A stretch of 64,000 nt of DNA from Pedobacter deserti (GCF_024436415.1 NZ_JAFMZQ010000001.1:124001-188000); one strand, 5' to 3'. Positions 36,157 through 44,843 are shown, counted from the first letter of the stretch. Notes: generated from the letters alone by a model not told the origin. A program made the numbers and translations.

Positions 36157-36280
36157 TATGTTTTATACAGTAATATGCAATACAAAGTACTATAAAATAA
36201 ACAGTATCAAATATATCCGACTGATTATCAATACAATATTTTCTTAAAGATTGATATTAAAAGACTAATGTGTCCGGTTA

Positions 36281-36544
36281 GTGTGTGTAATTAACAAAAA
36301 AGAGGAAGTTATTAACGATTCCACATATCCATGGACGGATGGCTTGGGGTTTGATATGATTTTAGTGCACCTATACTATCTTCCTATGTTGATCAAAACA
36401 CATCCCCTTTCATTCACTTTTGTCCGACAAAAGATTCAGAATCAACCAAAGCCGCTTACAAAAACGCAATGGATCAGTTACGACCGCGTGGTGATGCTGC
36501 TGTTAATCGCTATGGTCATCGCCGGAGCGGTAATCTATTCCTGA
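36281..36544 (+). CDS. possible small membrane protein
   Basis: An 87-codon reading frame in a 410-bp gap between divergently oriented neighbours. The last 22 residues form one hydrophobic helix (VVMLLLIAMVIAGAVIYS end), preceded by a basic, polar stretch, as in small single-pass proteins. A shorter start at ATG 36356 is possible. The rest of the gap, 36157-36280, is AT-rich with no further gene seen. No family is recognised, so it may not be expressed. Confidence 0.35.
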   Translation: MCVINKKEEVINDSTYPWTDGLGFDMILVHLYYLPMLIKTHPLSFTFVRQKIQNQPKPLTKTQWISYDRVVMLLLIAMVIAGAVIYS

Positions 36545-36554
36545 CCGTAAACTA

Positions 36555-37697
36555 TTAGAGTAATAGCGCATCGATTCTATGGGCCTGTACCCTGTCCTGT
36601 TGGTCAGACCAGCTATATAGGGTAAAGTGTCCGTCCTGCGAAGCCACCATCGCAGTGGCATCACGCTGGTCGTGAACAAACTGCGCCGCAGACAGATGCC
36701 TGGTCCCTCCAACCTTCGTGGGGTGTACAACTACCGCTGCGCCACCTTCAACCGGTTCAGAAAAAGCCAGTTCATCCACATTGTCTTTGCCCTTAGCGCG
36801 ACCAATTTTCGCACCAAAGGCAAGCAGCTCGAAGGAACTGCTGATCACTGTAGCACCATCTACTGCAGTTAATCCCGCCAGGTGTTCTACCTCCCGCCTC
36901 AATGCTGTTTGCCAGAAGATCTGGCTCGACTCCTTACGTTCGTTCAGCAGCAGCTTAGATAAACCGTTGAATGCAGGCTGAATGAGATATTGTACCGGCT
37001 TGATAATAGACTGGAGCCAGTTGTTGTTCTCGCGGTTCACAATAAGCAGCGTGCCACCCCGACCATGTGCACGCATGGACACAGCGAGCTGGATCATCAC
37101 ATTCACAGAGTCGTTCCAGTACGAAGGCGCCGTCAGGTCCAGAAGGGAAAGCAGCATTGGCGGACAGTCCGGCGTACTGGCCATATGTCCGTCTACCATC
37201 TTCACCTGATCCCCTTTAAGCACCGCCACATTGGTAAACTTGCCGAAACCATAAATCCGGCGATGCTTAATCACCAGCAGTGCCGGCTCTGACACATCTA
37301 CCACAAAGCAAAAATTCGGGATGCTCACCGTGGTTCCCCAGATATAAAGCTCCCCTTCTTCGGCCCATACACCCAAATGGATGCCCGAGCGCTCTATTCC
37401 TGGCGCAAGCTTGGTGAGGGTGGAGGGTGTAAGCTTAAACCGCTGTTTAAAAAGAAGCGGATTGCCGGCCTGCTGCGGAGGCAGGAAAGCAAGGGATATT
37501 TTTGGCGAATGCCCCTCCTCTTTTCTCAGACTCGCCCAGAAGGTCGCATCCAAAACCGCTTCCACAACATCATGCGTGGGAAGCGGCGCAAGGTCGTCCT
37601 CCCCATTTTCGCGCGCAGCGGCAAGATGTGCAGCAAAAATAGCCTCTACTTTTGGTGCAATATGCCTTGCGGCCTGGTAGGTGGAAGGGTACTTCAT
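36555..37697 (-). CDS. DAC-like (diadenylate cyclase-type) protein with N-terminal sensor region
   Basis: Cytosolic protein of 380 residues. The C-terminal third resembles the DisA_N/DAC fold that makes cyclic di-AMP: a DGA motif in AVDGATVISSSFELL and a later GGTRHLSAAQF in the position of the G-T-R-H-R motif, followed by TAMVASQDGHFTLYSW. The third motif residue is Leu instead of Arg. The N-terminal 230 residues contain YIWGTTVSIPNFCFVV and look like the probable sensor domain (DACNV type) described in front of DAC domains. Whether it makes c-di-AMP is uncertain because of the altered motif. It stands alone between a small ORF and the TonB receptor. Confidence 0.7.
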   Translation of the reverse strand: MKYPSTYQAARHIAPKVEAIFAAHLAAARENGEDDLAPLPTHDVVEAVLDATFWASLRKEEGHSPKISLAFLPPQQAGNPLLFKQRFKLTPSTLTKLAPGIERSGIHLGVWAEEGELYIWGTTVSIPNFCFVVDVSEPALLVIKHRRIYGFGKFTNVAVLKGDQVKMVDGHMASTPDCPPMLLSLLDLTAPSYWNDSVNVMIQLAVSMRAHGRGGTLLIVNRENNNWLQSIIKPVQYLIQPAFNGLSKLLLNERKESSQIFWQTALRREVEHLAGLTAVDGATVISSSFELLAFGAKIGRAKGKDNVDELAFSEPVEGGAAVVVHPTKVGGTRHLSAAQFVHDQRDATAMVASQDGHFTLYSWSDQQDRVQAHRIDALLL

Positions 37698-37720
37698 GCC
37701 CTAAAGTTAAGCGATTGCTT

Positions 37721-39790
37721 TTACTTAATTGTATATCTAATGCCAAAAAATCCCCTGATTCCCTGGTTGGGTCCGTATACATAAGTTGGGTCGAAAGTAA
37801 GGGCGTAGGGATTGTCCGAAGTCTTTATAACCTGTCCTTGATCATCATAGGTCACGCCCCGGTCAAAGGGATCATTTGCCCGGGCTATAATAAAAGGATT
37901 TCCACGGTTCGGCGTCCAGTTAAGCAGGTTCTTAACCCCTCCGTATAATTCGAAGCGCGAAAAACCACTATAGGTAAATTGGATGTTCTGGATGCTCCAT
38001 GTATCCGAATATGCTTTGCGCGGATCAAATTCTCCCGCCAGCGGTAACCGCATCGGACTGTAAATGTTACCGGTGTAGTCGGCCGACAAATTCAGTCGCT
38101 TGAACTTGTACGACACCGCCCAGGTACCGGAAAATTTCTCCGTCAGAATCTGAGGTCGCTTTACACCGCCTTCGTAGGTCGCTACATCCTGATACGTGGC
38201 TCCCAGAATAACCTTCAGCCCGTTCGGAAGTGTCAGGTCTATATTTGTGCTCAAGCCCTTGCTCACTGCGTGTCCGCGCAGATTACTGTAGATTATGGAA
38301 TCCGGATGCTTGTCAAAATCCCCGATGATCCGGTTATTGAAATACGTATAGAATGCCGAGCTCTCAATGCCGATAAAAGCATTGCCGGCGGTGTAAATTT
38401 TGGTAAGGTAATTCAGGTTCACATTGTACGACTTTTCGGGTTTCAACTTATCCTCAATCTTTACAGCGCGGGCGCCCGTCAGTGCTGCATGATCTTCCGT
38501 AAAAATATTAACCACCCGGAAACCCGTACCGGCATTTAAACGCAGCATATTATTGGCATTCAGGTTCCATTTATACGCAAACCGGGGCGTTAAAATATTC
38601 CCGTGCACAGAGTTGCGGTCGTAGCGCAGACCAGCCAGGAACTTGTGCTGTCTGCCCGCGCTGATTTCGTCCTGCACAAATATGCCCGGCAGCCAGGTAT
38701 CTTTCGAAATGGCCTGATTTGCCTGGGTAGTCGCCGATGTATTATCGTCATAGAACGTATACCGCAGCGCAGTACCGAGCAATACATCGTGGATGCCCGC
38801 CTTTTTGTCCCACACCAGCTGACCGAAAGCGATCTTCTGATCGGCAATAAAGGAAGTGGTACCATAACGGCTGTCCTGATCATGCGCATTCAATGAGAAC
38901 GAGAACAACATACGCTCCTGCAAGGGCAGTTGATACGTGCCGATCAGTTCCCAGCGACTGGTAAAAATACTTTCCCCGTAAACCTGGTCGCCCCCGCGGT
39001 AGGATTTGTTCCATTGCATCTCACCGCCCCAGCGGTCCTCATACATGTACCGGGCGCCCAGATTAAAAATACGGTCCCCGGCCCGCTTAAACGCCCACTT
39101 CTGGAACACCGAAATACGATCCTGCAAGGTCACATCTGTAAAATTATCGTGGTTATGGTCGACCGCATTGCCGTATTTAAAATAGTTTACTCCTGTAAGC
39201 ACACTGGCGAGCCTGCCTGCATCAAACTTAAACCCCAGGTCAGCATTATGCTCCTTAAAACTCGTCGCAAACACATCGGCAAAAAGCTTTGCAGCATCTT
39301 TAGGCTTCTTGGTAATGATATTGATCAGTCCTCCTACCGCCTCGCTGCCGTATAACGAAGATGCAGGACCCTTCACGATCTCTATCTGCTCTACCAGGGA
39401 ATTTGGAATGCCGGACAAGCCATAAACAGTCGACAAGCTGCTTACGATAGGCATTCCATCTATCAGGATCATCGTATAAGGACCTTCCAGTCCGTTAATG
39501 TGAATATCACCCGTATTGCAGATGTTGCAGTTCAATTGCGGGCGAACTCCATTCACATTCTGCAAAGCCTCAAAAATATTAGGTGTAGGATTCTTTTTAA
39601 AATAACCATGCGTGTATACTTCTACCGGGACCGGACTTTCCAGCCGGTTTACGGGCTTCAGCGTTCCGCTGATCACCACTTCATCCAGGCTGTCGGCTTG
39701 CTTGGTCAGCGTATCGGTCTGACCCAAGCCTCTGTTCGGACTTAAGAACAATATCAAAAATGCGAATAACACAATGGTACAAATCCTCAT
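37721..39790 (-). CDS. TonB-dependent outer-membrane receptor, probably for a metal complex
   Basis: Outer-membrane receptor of 689 residues from ATG 39790 (signal peptide MRICTIVLFAFLILFL). The plug domain includes NIFEALQNVNGVRP, a CNICNTG cysteine pair, MILIDGMPIVS and VEQIEIVKGPASSLYGSEAVGGLINIITKK. The barrel ends in FFGIRYTIK, with an aromatic-rich terminus. It is divergent from a DtxR-type metalloregulator, and a palindrome lies inside its promoter, so it probably imports iron or manganese in some form. The two plug cysteines (C-x2-C) are notable and might bind metal. The ligand is inferred from context only. Confidence 0.93.
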   Translation of the reverse strand: MRICTIVLFAFLILFLSPNRGLGQTDTLTKQADSLDEVVISGTLKPVNRLESPVPVEVYTHGYFKKNPTPNIFEALQNVNGVRPQLNCNICNTGDIHINGLEGPYTMILIDGMPIVSSLSTVYGLSGIPNSLVEQIEIVKGPASSLYGSEAVGGLINIITKKPKDAAKLFADVFATSFKEHNADLGFKFDAGRLASVLTGVNYFKYGNAVDHNHDNFTDVTLQDRISVFQKWAFKRAGDRIFNLGARYMYEDRWGGEMQWNKSYRGGDQVYGESIFTSRWELIGTYQLPLQERMLFSFSLNAHDQDSRYGTTSFIADQKIAFGQLVWDKKAGIHDVLLGTALRYTFYDDNTSATTQANQAISKDTWLPGIFVQDEISAGRQHKFLAGLRYDRNSVHGNILTPRFAYKWNLNANNMLRLNAGTGFRVVNIFTEDHAALTGARAVKIEDKLKPEKSYNVNLNYLTKIYTAGNAFIGIESSAFYTYFNNRIIGDFDKHPDSIIYSNLRGHAVSKGLSTNIDLTLPNGLKVILGATYQDVATYEGGVKRPQILTEKFSGTWAVSYKFKRLNLSADYTGNIYSPMRLPLAGEFDPRKAYSDTWSIQNIQFTYSGFSRFELYGGVKNLLNWTPNRGNPFIIARANDPFDRGVTYDDQGQVIKTSDNPYALTFDPTYVYGPNQGIRGFFGIRYTIK

Positions 39791-39809
39791 AATTAAATTA
39801 TTAAACACC

Positions 39810-39841
39810 CAAAACTACAAAAGTTAGATAAACCTAACAAT
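39810..39841 (-). promoter_or_regulatory. promoter of the TonB receptor with DtxR-type operator
   Basis: On the minus strand ATTG (39838-39841) and TAGTTTTG (39810-39817) are spaced by 20 bases, as in Bacteroidetes promoters. The palindrome GTTAG-N6-CTAAC at 39823-39838 occupies the spacer and resembles half of the DtxR/IdeR box. Repression by the adjacent regulator is inferred. Confidence 0.65.
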
Positions 39842-39863
39842 AATAATTCCATCAATCTATTAA

Positions 39864-39895
39864 ATTGCTTTAACTAACTATTTCCTCTAAGTTTG
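39864..39895 (+). promoter_or_regulatory. promoter of the DtxR-family regulator gene
   Basis: ATTG (39864-39867), a 20-base spacer and TAAGTTTG (39888-39895) match the Bacteroidetes promoter consensus. The -7 element ends five bases before the ATG at 39901, so the mRNA is probably leaderless. Confidence 0.6.
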
Positions 39896-39900
39896 TATCT

Positions 39901-40569
39901 ATGCTATCTTATACTGAAGAAAACTACCTTAAAGCTTTGCTGAAGCTCAGCTTCCAGAATGAGGACAAGCCAGAGGCAGGCACGAATGAAATGGCCGCCT
40001 ACCTGGGTGTGAAGCCAGCTACAGCTACCGACATGCTCAAAAAGCTTAAGGAAAAAGACCTGGTTTCTTATAAGAAATATGGCAAAATACTGCTTACCGA
40101 CGCAGGTAAAAAGAACGGAATCGCGATACTGCGGAAGCACCGGTTGTGGGAAACCTTCCTCTGCGAGAAGCTTGACTTTAGCTGGGACGAAGTGCATGAA
40201 GTAGCCGAGCAACTCGAGCATATCCAGTCGGCCAAGCTGGTAGATAAGCTTGAGGAGTTCCTAGGATTCCCGGAGTATGATCCGCATGGAGACCCTATCC
40301 CGAAGGCCAACGGCGAAATGCCTGAAGCGGCCAAAGTACTATTGTCGGAAATCGTGGAAGACGAAACCTGCACCGTGGTGGCCGTAAAAGACACGTCGAC
40401 CCTGTTCTTGCAATACCTGGAAAAACTGAACATCGCCATTGGCTCAAAAATCACCGTTAGGGAAGTAATTAGTTTTGATGGCTCCATGAACATCGAAGTA
40501 GAGGGCGGCGAGCCAAAAAGTGTATCGGCCAAGTTTGCCGAAAGCCTGTTTGTAAGGCGACAAAAATAA
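39901..40569 (+). CDS. DtxR/MntR-family metal-dependent transcriptional regulator
   Basis: Metalloregulator of 222 residues. The winged helix (about 1-70: TEENYLKALLKLS, GVKPATATDMLKKLKEKDLVSYKKYG) is followed by the metal-binding dimerisation domain with RKHRLWETFLCEKL, VHEVAEQLEHIQS and DPHGDPIP, in which the ligand histidines and glutamates are present. Residues about 150-220 form a FeoA-like SH3 domain. It is divergent from a TonB receptor whose promoter contains a matching palindrome, so it should repress metal uptake when iron or manganese is plentiful. Which metal is sensed cannot be told. Confidence 0.93.
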   Translation: MLSYTEENYLKALLKLSFQNEDKPEAGTNEMAAYLGVKPATATDMLKKLKEKDLVSYKKYGKILLTDAGKKNGIAILRKHRLWETFLCEKLDFSWDEVHEVAEQLEHIQSAKLVDKLEEFLGFPEYDPHGDPIPKANGEMPEAAKVLLSEIVEDETCTVVAVKDTSTLFLQYLEKLNIAIGSKITVREVISFDGSMNIEVEGGEPKSVSAKFAESLFVRRQK

Positions 40570-40581
40570 AGGAGGAGAGAA

Positions 40582-41865
40582 ATGGCGACCGAAATAAAAT
40601 GCCCCGCATGTTCCCATAGCTTCCCTATTGAGGAAGTTATGGCCGAAGAATACAAGAAAGACCTCAGGGACAAAATGGTGTCCTTCACCAAGCAGAAGGA
40701 AGAAGAATTTGCCCGAAAACAGCAGGAATTTCTCCAGCAGCAGCAAAAATTGCAGGCCAGCTTTGAACAACAGCAGCGGCAGCAGGCCCTTGCCTATGAG
40801 CAGAAACTCGAACAGGAGAAGAAACTTTTACAGGCTACGCTGGAAGAGAACCTGCGCAAGCGCATCAGCAGCGATTTTGAAAATAAACTGCAACTGCTCG
40901 ACAATGCCAACAAGGAAAACGAAGAAAAGCTTCGTCTAGCCCGGCAAAAGGAACTCGACTTCCTGAAAAAGGAGCAACTGATGAAGCAGAAAGAGGAAGA
41001 ACTTGAGCTTCAACTGCAGCGCAAGCTTCAGGAACAGCGGGCAGAAATGGCCGATCAGATCAGAAAGCAGGAGGCTGAAAAAAACAACATCAAAGAAACT
41101 GAACATCAGCTCAGGGTAAAAGAGTTGGAGAAGCAGCTGGAAGACCAGAAGAAACTCGCAGAGGAGATGAAGCGCAAAGCCGAACAGGGCTCTATGCAGT
41201 TGCAGGGCGAAGTCCAGGAACTGATCTTAGAGGAACTGCTGCGAAATTCGTTTCCCTTTGACCTCATTACCGAGGTGGGTAAAGGCGTGCGCGGGGCCGA
41301 CTGCGTACACCTGGTACGCAACCAGTTTGGCCAGGAATGCGGGAAGATCATTTATGAAAGCAAACGCACCAAGGATTTTTCTAACGACTGGATCGAGAAA
41401 CTCAAGAAAGACATGCGCAGTATGGGCGTAGACGTGGCCGTAATCGTTACCCAATGTTACCCCAAAGGGATGGACTGCTTCGGTGAAAAAGACGGCGTGT
41501 GGATCTGCTCTTTCGACGAGGTGAAAGCCGTGTCTTATATCCTGCGCGACGGGATCATCAAACTTGCCGGGGCCACAAGATCTCAGGAAAACCGGGGCGA
41601 TAAAATGCACATGCTGTACGACTACCTCACCAGCAACGAATTTTCGGAACAGTGGAAAGCCATCCGTGAAGGCTTCATGAGCATGAAACTCTCCATACAG
41701 AAAGAGCGCGATGCCATGGAACGGCTTTGGAAAGCACGTGAGAAACAGCTGGAAAAAGTATTGCTTAATGCCGCACACATCAGGGGTTCTATAGAAGGTA
41801 TCGCAGGGACAGACAGCATACAACTGAGCCTGACCGACGAGGAAGATCCGCTGTTGCTTGAGTAG
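40582..41865 (+). CDS. DUF2130 family protein with long coiled coil
   Basis: Cytosolic protein of 427 residues. It begins with a C-P-A-C pair (KCPACSHSFP). A coiled coil of some 190 residues rich in Gln, Glu, Lys and Leu follows (about 20-215), and then the DUF2130 domain (ELLRNSFPFDLITEVGKGVRGADC, FSNDWIEKLKKDM, AVIVTQCYPKGMDCF, MHMLYDYLTSNEF). That domain has the look of a restriction-endonuclease-type fold, but nuclease activity is not shown. It follows the DtxR gene by 12 bp and probably shares its transcript. The cellular role is unknown. Confidence 0.88.
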   Translation: MATEIKCPACSHSFPIEEVMAEEYKKDLRDKMVSFTKQKEEEFARKQQEFLQQQQKLQASFEQQQRQQALAYEQKLEQEKKLLQATLEENLRKRISSDFENKLQLLDNANKENEEKLRLARQKELDFLKKEQLMKQKEEELELQLQRKLQEQRAEMADQIRKQEAEKNNIKETEHQLRVKELEKQLEDQKKLAEEMKRKAEQGSMQLQGEVQELILEELLRNSFPFDLITEVGKGVRGADCVHLVRNQFGQECGKIIYESKRTKDFSNDWIEKLKKDMRSMGVDVAVIVTQCYPKGMDCFGEKDGVWICSFDEVKAVSYILRDGIIKLAGATRSQENRGDKMHMLYDYLTSNEFSEQWKAIREGFMSMKLSIQKERDAMERLWKAREKQLEKVLLNAAHIRGSIEGIAGTDSIQLSLTDEEDPLLLE

Positions 41866-41902
41866 CCGACAGATTTACCTGACACCAATGATAAACTAAA
41901 GC

Positions 41903-42211
41903 ATGTACGCCAGGAAAAAAGTACATCAGCAGGCCAGCACGGCAGCGCAGACCGCCAAGATCATTGCCAATGTACATGGTCTTGCAGAAAAATCTTTGCT
42001 TCGCTTTGAAGGCAACGATGTTTTCGTGTACCCCCAAATTTGGAAAGACCAAGCTACCGCCGAAAACTGGATCAAATGCCTGCACATCTACTGCACCGTA
42101 AAAAGGCAGCTTAAGGCGGGCGAAGAACTAAGATTCCGGCATTACGAAAGCGGTGAGCAGATTGCCGTGTTCAGGAACAAGAAAGTCATACTGCAAAACT
42201 ATGCTACATAA
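41903..42211 (+). CDS. hypothetical protein, coupled to recO
   Basis: Basic soluble protein of 102 residues, unrecognised. Residues about 1-35 are helical and charged (MYARKKVHQQASTAAQTAKIIAN would form one helix), and the C-terminal half is predicted beta-rich (FRHYESGEQIAVFRNKKVIL). No signal peptide or membrane helix. Its end overlaps the recO start by 11 bp, so the two are translationally coupled, suggesting a link to DNA repair or simply operon packing. Confidence 0.65.
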   Translation: MYARKKVHQQASTAAQTAKIIANVHGLAEKSLLRFEGNDVFVYPQIWKDQATAENWIKCLHIYCTVKRQLKAGEELRFRHYESGEQIAVFRNKKVILQNYAT

Positions 42212-42926
42212 AACCCGCGGCATCGTGCTCAAAACAACGCAATACAGCGAAAGCAGTGTTGTCGCGCAAATCTTTACAGACAAATTCGGCATACAATCAT
42301 ACATGATCAACGGCGTTAAAAAGCCCCGGGCCAAAATCAGCATGAATATGCTGCAGCCGCTCCACCTGGCCGATATGATCGTGTACCACAAAACCAACAC
42401 CAGCATTCAGCGCGTCTCAGAACTCCGCCCCTCACCCGTTTTCGCCAACATCCCCTACGATGTGGTTAAACGCACCATGGTGATGTTCCTCAACGAAGTC
42501 CTTTACAAAAGCATTAGACAGCAAACTGCCGACGAGCACCTGTTCGATTACCTGTACCACGCCATATGCTGGCTCGACGCCTGCGAAGACCTCAACGTCA
42601 ACTTTCACCTCTCCTTCCTCATCAAACTCTCCAAATACCTCGGATTTGCGCCCAATACCGAAAAAAGAGCCGGCGACGACTACTTCGACCTGCACGAGGG
42701 CGAATTCTGTCAGCGCATACCCGGACACGGCAATTTCCTTGACCTCTCGCAGGCGAACCTTTTCACCGCACTATTTGTGACACCATTTGAGAGACTCGAT
42801 GATTTTCATATAAATAATGCAAGCAGGCGTATACTGCTTGATAAATTGCTGATTTACTACCGGTTACATACCGCATCCTTCGGAGAAATCCACTCACACC
42901 TCGTCCTTGAAGAAGTACTCTCATAA
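42201..42926 (+). CDS. recO: DNA repair protein RecO
   Basis: RecO binds ssDNA-SSB and helps load RecA in the RecF pathway. The 241-residue protein begins at ATG 42201, giving the typical MLHKTRGIVLKTTQYSESS start; an upstream ATG at 42153 lies inside the preceding gene. The OB-fold region (SVVAQIFTDKFGIQSYMINGVKK) is followed by the all-helical domain (LFDYLYHAICWLDACEDLN, FLIKLSKYLGFAPN). The zinc-binding cysteines of some RecO proteins are not evident, as in many Bacteroidetes members. End of the dtxR-DUF2130-recO run. Confidence 0.93.
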   Translation: MLHKTRGIVLKTTQYSESSVVAQIFTDKFGIQSYMINGVKKPRAKISMNMLQPLHLADMIVYHKTNTSIQRVSELRPSPVFANIPYDVVKRTMVMFLNEVLYKSIRQQTADEHLFDYLYHAICWLDACEDLNVNFHLSFLIKLSKYLGFAPNTEKRAGDDYFDLHEGEFCQRIPGHGNFLDLSQANLFTALFVTPFERLDDFHINNASRRILLDKLLIYYRLHTASFGEIHSHLVLEEVLS

Positions 42927-42941
42927 AAAGCACGATCTTTT

Positions 42942-42972
42942 TTTGCATAAATGATTTAAGGCTGTATATTTG
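42942..42972 (+). promoter_or_regulatory. promoter of the tRNA-Val(TAC) pair
   Basis: TTTG (42942-42945), 19 bases and TATATTTG (42965-42972) match the Bacteroidetes consensus perfectly. The first tRNA begins 49 bases downstream. Confidence 0.8.
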
Positions 42973-43021
42973 CAATCCCAAATCAGGGGAGCCTGGTCGG
43001 GCTAAAAACGACAGAACCTTA

Positions 43022-43096
43022 GGGAGATTAGCTCAGCTGGTTCAGAGCACCTGCCTTACAAGCAGGGGGTCACTGGTTCGAACCCAGTATCTCCCA
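43022..43096 (+). tRNA. tRNA-Val(TAC), copy 1
   Basis: A 75-nt cloverleaf: acceptor GGGAGAT/ATCTCCC, D stem GCTC/GAGC, anticodon stem CCTGC/GCAGG with loop CTTACAA (anticodon TAC, valine), T arm ACTGG-TTCGAAC-CCAGT. Discriminator A, no encoded CCA. It reads GUA and probably other valine codons. Identical to the copy 42 bp downstream. Confidence 0.97.
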
Positions 43097-43138
43097 CAAA
43101 AAACAGAGCCGACTGTTTTCAAACAAATGGCAGAACCC

Positions 43139-43213
43139 GGGAGATTAGCTCAGCTGGTTCAGAGCACCTGCCTTACAAGCAGGGGGTCACTGGTTCGAAC
43201 CCAGTATCTCCCA
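43139..43213 (+). tRNA. tRNA-Val(TAC), copy 2
   Basis: Identical in all 75 bases to the first copy and probably in the same transcript, which then ends at the strong hairpin at 43217-43245. Confidence 0.97.
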
Positions 43214-43216
43214 CAC

Positions 43217-43245
43217 AAAGCCTTTCAGTATCTGAGAGGCTTTTG
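43217..43245 (+). terminator. rho-independent terminator of the tRNA-Val pair
   Basis: AAAGCCTTTCAG (43217-43228) pairs over 12 bp (one G-T) with CTGAGAGGCTTT (43232-43243) around a three-base loop, followed by a short T-run. Confidence 0.85.
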
Positions 43246-43364
43246 TCATTTAGTGCTAATTGTACTATTGTTATACCCTGTATACAATCACAGCTGTAAG
43301 ATGACGCAATTACATATTTTTTGAAATATCTCTGTATCTTGCTTGCCTAAGTTTTACGTTACTC

Positions 43365-44843
43365 ATGTTTATCAAAACACAGAAATTTTTATTCACACTC
43401 CTGCTGCTGAGTATAGTGCATTATGCCAATGCACAAAACATTTTCCCTAAGAAGCTGAACAATTGCCCGACTTCCAAATTCTGTTTGGATTGTGGAGACG
43501 TTAAAGTTGGTGCCGATAGCCTTAAGTTTTCAAAAATGATCCAGTATTTGAATTCACACAACAATGTGAACAATCTAAGGGGGTCTATTCTGTTCCAGGT
43601 TTTGGTAGATTCGACGGGTAAGGGTTGTGTGCTGAGCCATACCGATGTAAATGGGCGGATGCTATCGGAAAAAGTTGTAATGGCCCTAAATGACTTTACA
43701 GGCTGGTCGCCTGCCTCTACAAATGGGAAAATTGAAGGTAGGGTTTCTGTAAATGTAGCAATAGATGTTTTAAACGGGAAGCTCTCTGGCCGAATACAGC
43801 GGGTAACAGAAGAGTTCGCAACTGCCTTGTTTGACCGGCCTGTGGATCCGGATATCCAAAATAAGCATTATAAATATGATAATGCGCATCTTGCGTCTTA
43901 TAAATTGACCGTCTGGAATTCCAAGAATTCCATCATGAAGAATAACCTTAGCGACCATTTGACGATTGATCACGAGGATATCGTTTTCTATGATACAACC
44001 AATGATTTGTATTGCGTACAAAACGGGAAAGTGCAGAAGGTTGACAGAGGCGTTTTACCACCTGCCAAGTATTATTATGTGAAAGGAATGGCAACAGATA
44101 ATTCAAATGTCAAATGGTTTTATACTGAGTCCGGTTTATATAGTTATAATAATAAGGACTGGGTACTTTACGACTCTCTCAAAACAGGCATTAAAAGGGG
44201 CTATAGCATCGTCAATAATGCGGCGTCGGGAGAAGTTTATTTCACTTCAGACCAGGGGTTGGTGATTAATAAAAATGGAGTCTGGTCTGTAATTAACAAG
44301 GCCAATATAAAAGCGCTGCCTTCTGACCGGGTAAATTATGCTAAAAAAGATAAGAAGGGTCGTATCTGGATTGGAACTTTTAGCGGTTCTGTGATGATTG
44401 ATCTGGACGGCACTGCAACAGATTTTAACGCCGGCAGTACTGTGCTGAAGGGTAAGTGTATCACAGCCCTGGAAGAAGACAGTCAAGGTAATTTATACTT
44501 CGGACTTTACGAATATGCCCCTGCTGACCGCAAAAGATTAATCAGAAATGAAGGTATTGCTGTGTTTAAACCAGACGGCTCCTGGAAACAGCTTACGATC
44601 GAGAATTCCGGTATACCTGTAAATGACGTTGGACCAATGTTATATGATGAAAAGGAAAATGTATTGTGGATTGGCACAGCACTAGCTGGACTAGTGAGAT
44701 TCGACTTAAAGGACGGCTGGGAGCTTTACAATAATAAAAATTCACAAGTCCCTTCTTCCTTTGTGACTGATATTGGCAAAGATACCAAGGGAAATATCTA
44801 TCTGACTACCAGGTATGGACTTGTTAAAATCGAGAAAAAATAG
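43365..44843 (+). CDS. exported TonB_C-like plus beta-propeller protein
   Basis: Exported protein of 492 residues with a signal peptide ending near YANAQ. Residues about 65-145 resemble the C-terminal domain of TonB-type energy transducers (GSILFQVLVDSTGKG, AIDV). Residues about 195-490 form a beta-propeller made of two-component-regulator (Reg_prop) type repeats, with phrases such as GRIWIGTFSGSVMIDLDG, GNLYFGLYEY and NVLWIGTALAGLVRFD. There is no membrane anchor or histidine kinase, so it is not a hybrid sensor. The gene is more AT-rich than its flanks, which suggests recent acquisition. Function unknown; surface sensing is an inference. Confidence 0.75.
   Translation: MFIKTQKFLFTLLLLSIVHYANAQNIFPKKLNNCPTSKFCLDCGDVKVGADSLKFSKMIQYLNSHNNVNNLRGSILFQVLVDSTGKGCVLSHTDVNGRMLSEKVVMALNDFTGWSPASTNGKIEGRVSVNVAIDVLNGKLSGRIQRVTEEFATALFDRPVDPDIQNKHYKYDNAHLASYKLTVWNSKNSIMKNNLSDHLTIDHEDIVFYDTTNDLYCVQNGKVQKVDRGVLPPAKYYYVKGMATDNSNVKWFYTESGLYSYNNKDWVLYDSLKTGIKRGYSIVNNAASGEVYFTSDQGLVINKNGVWSVINKANIKALPSDRVNYAKKDKKGRIWIGTFSGSVMIDLDGTATDFNAGSTVLKGKCITALEEDSQGNLYFGLYEYAPADRKRLIRNEGIAVFKPDGSWKQLTIENSGIPVNDVGPMLYDEKENVLWIGTALAGLVRFDLKDGWELYNNKNSQVPSSFVTDIGKDTKGNIYLTTRYGLVKIEKK

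Noticed and set aside
43127..43324. A 65-codon reading frame on the plus strand
   Set aside because: It runs through the second tRNA-Val gene and its terminator, so it is a by-product of the tRNA sequence.
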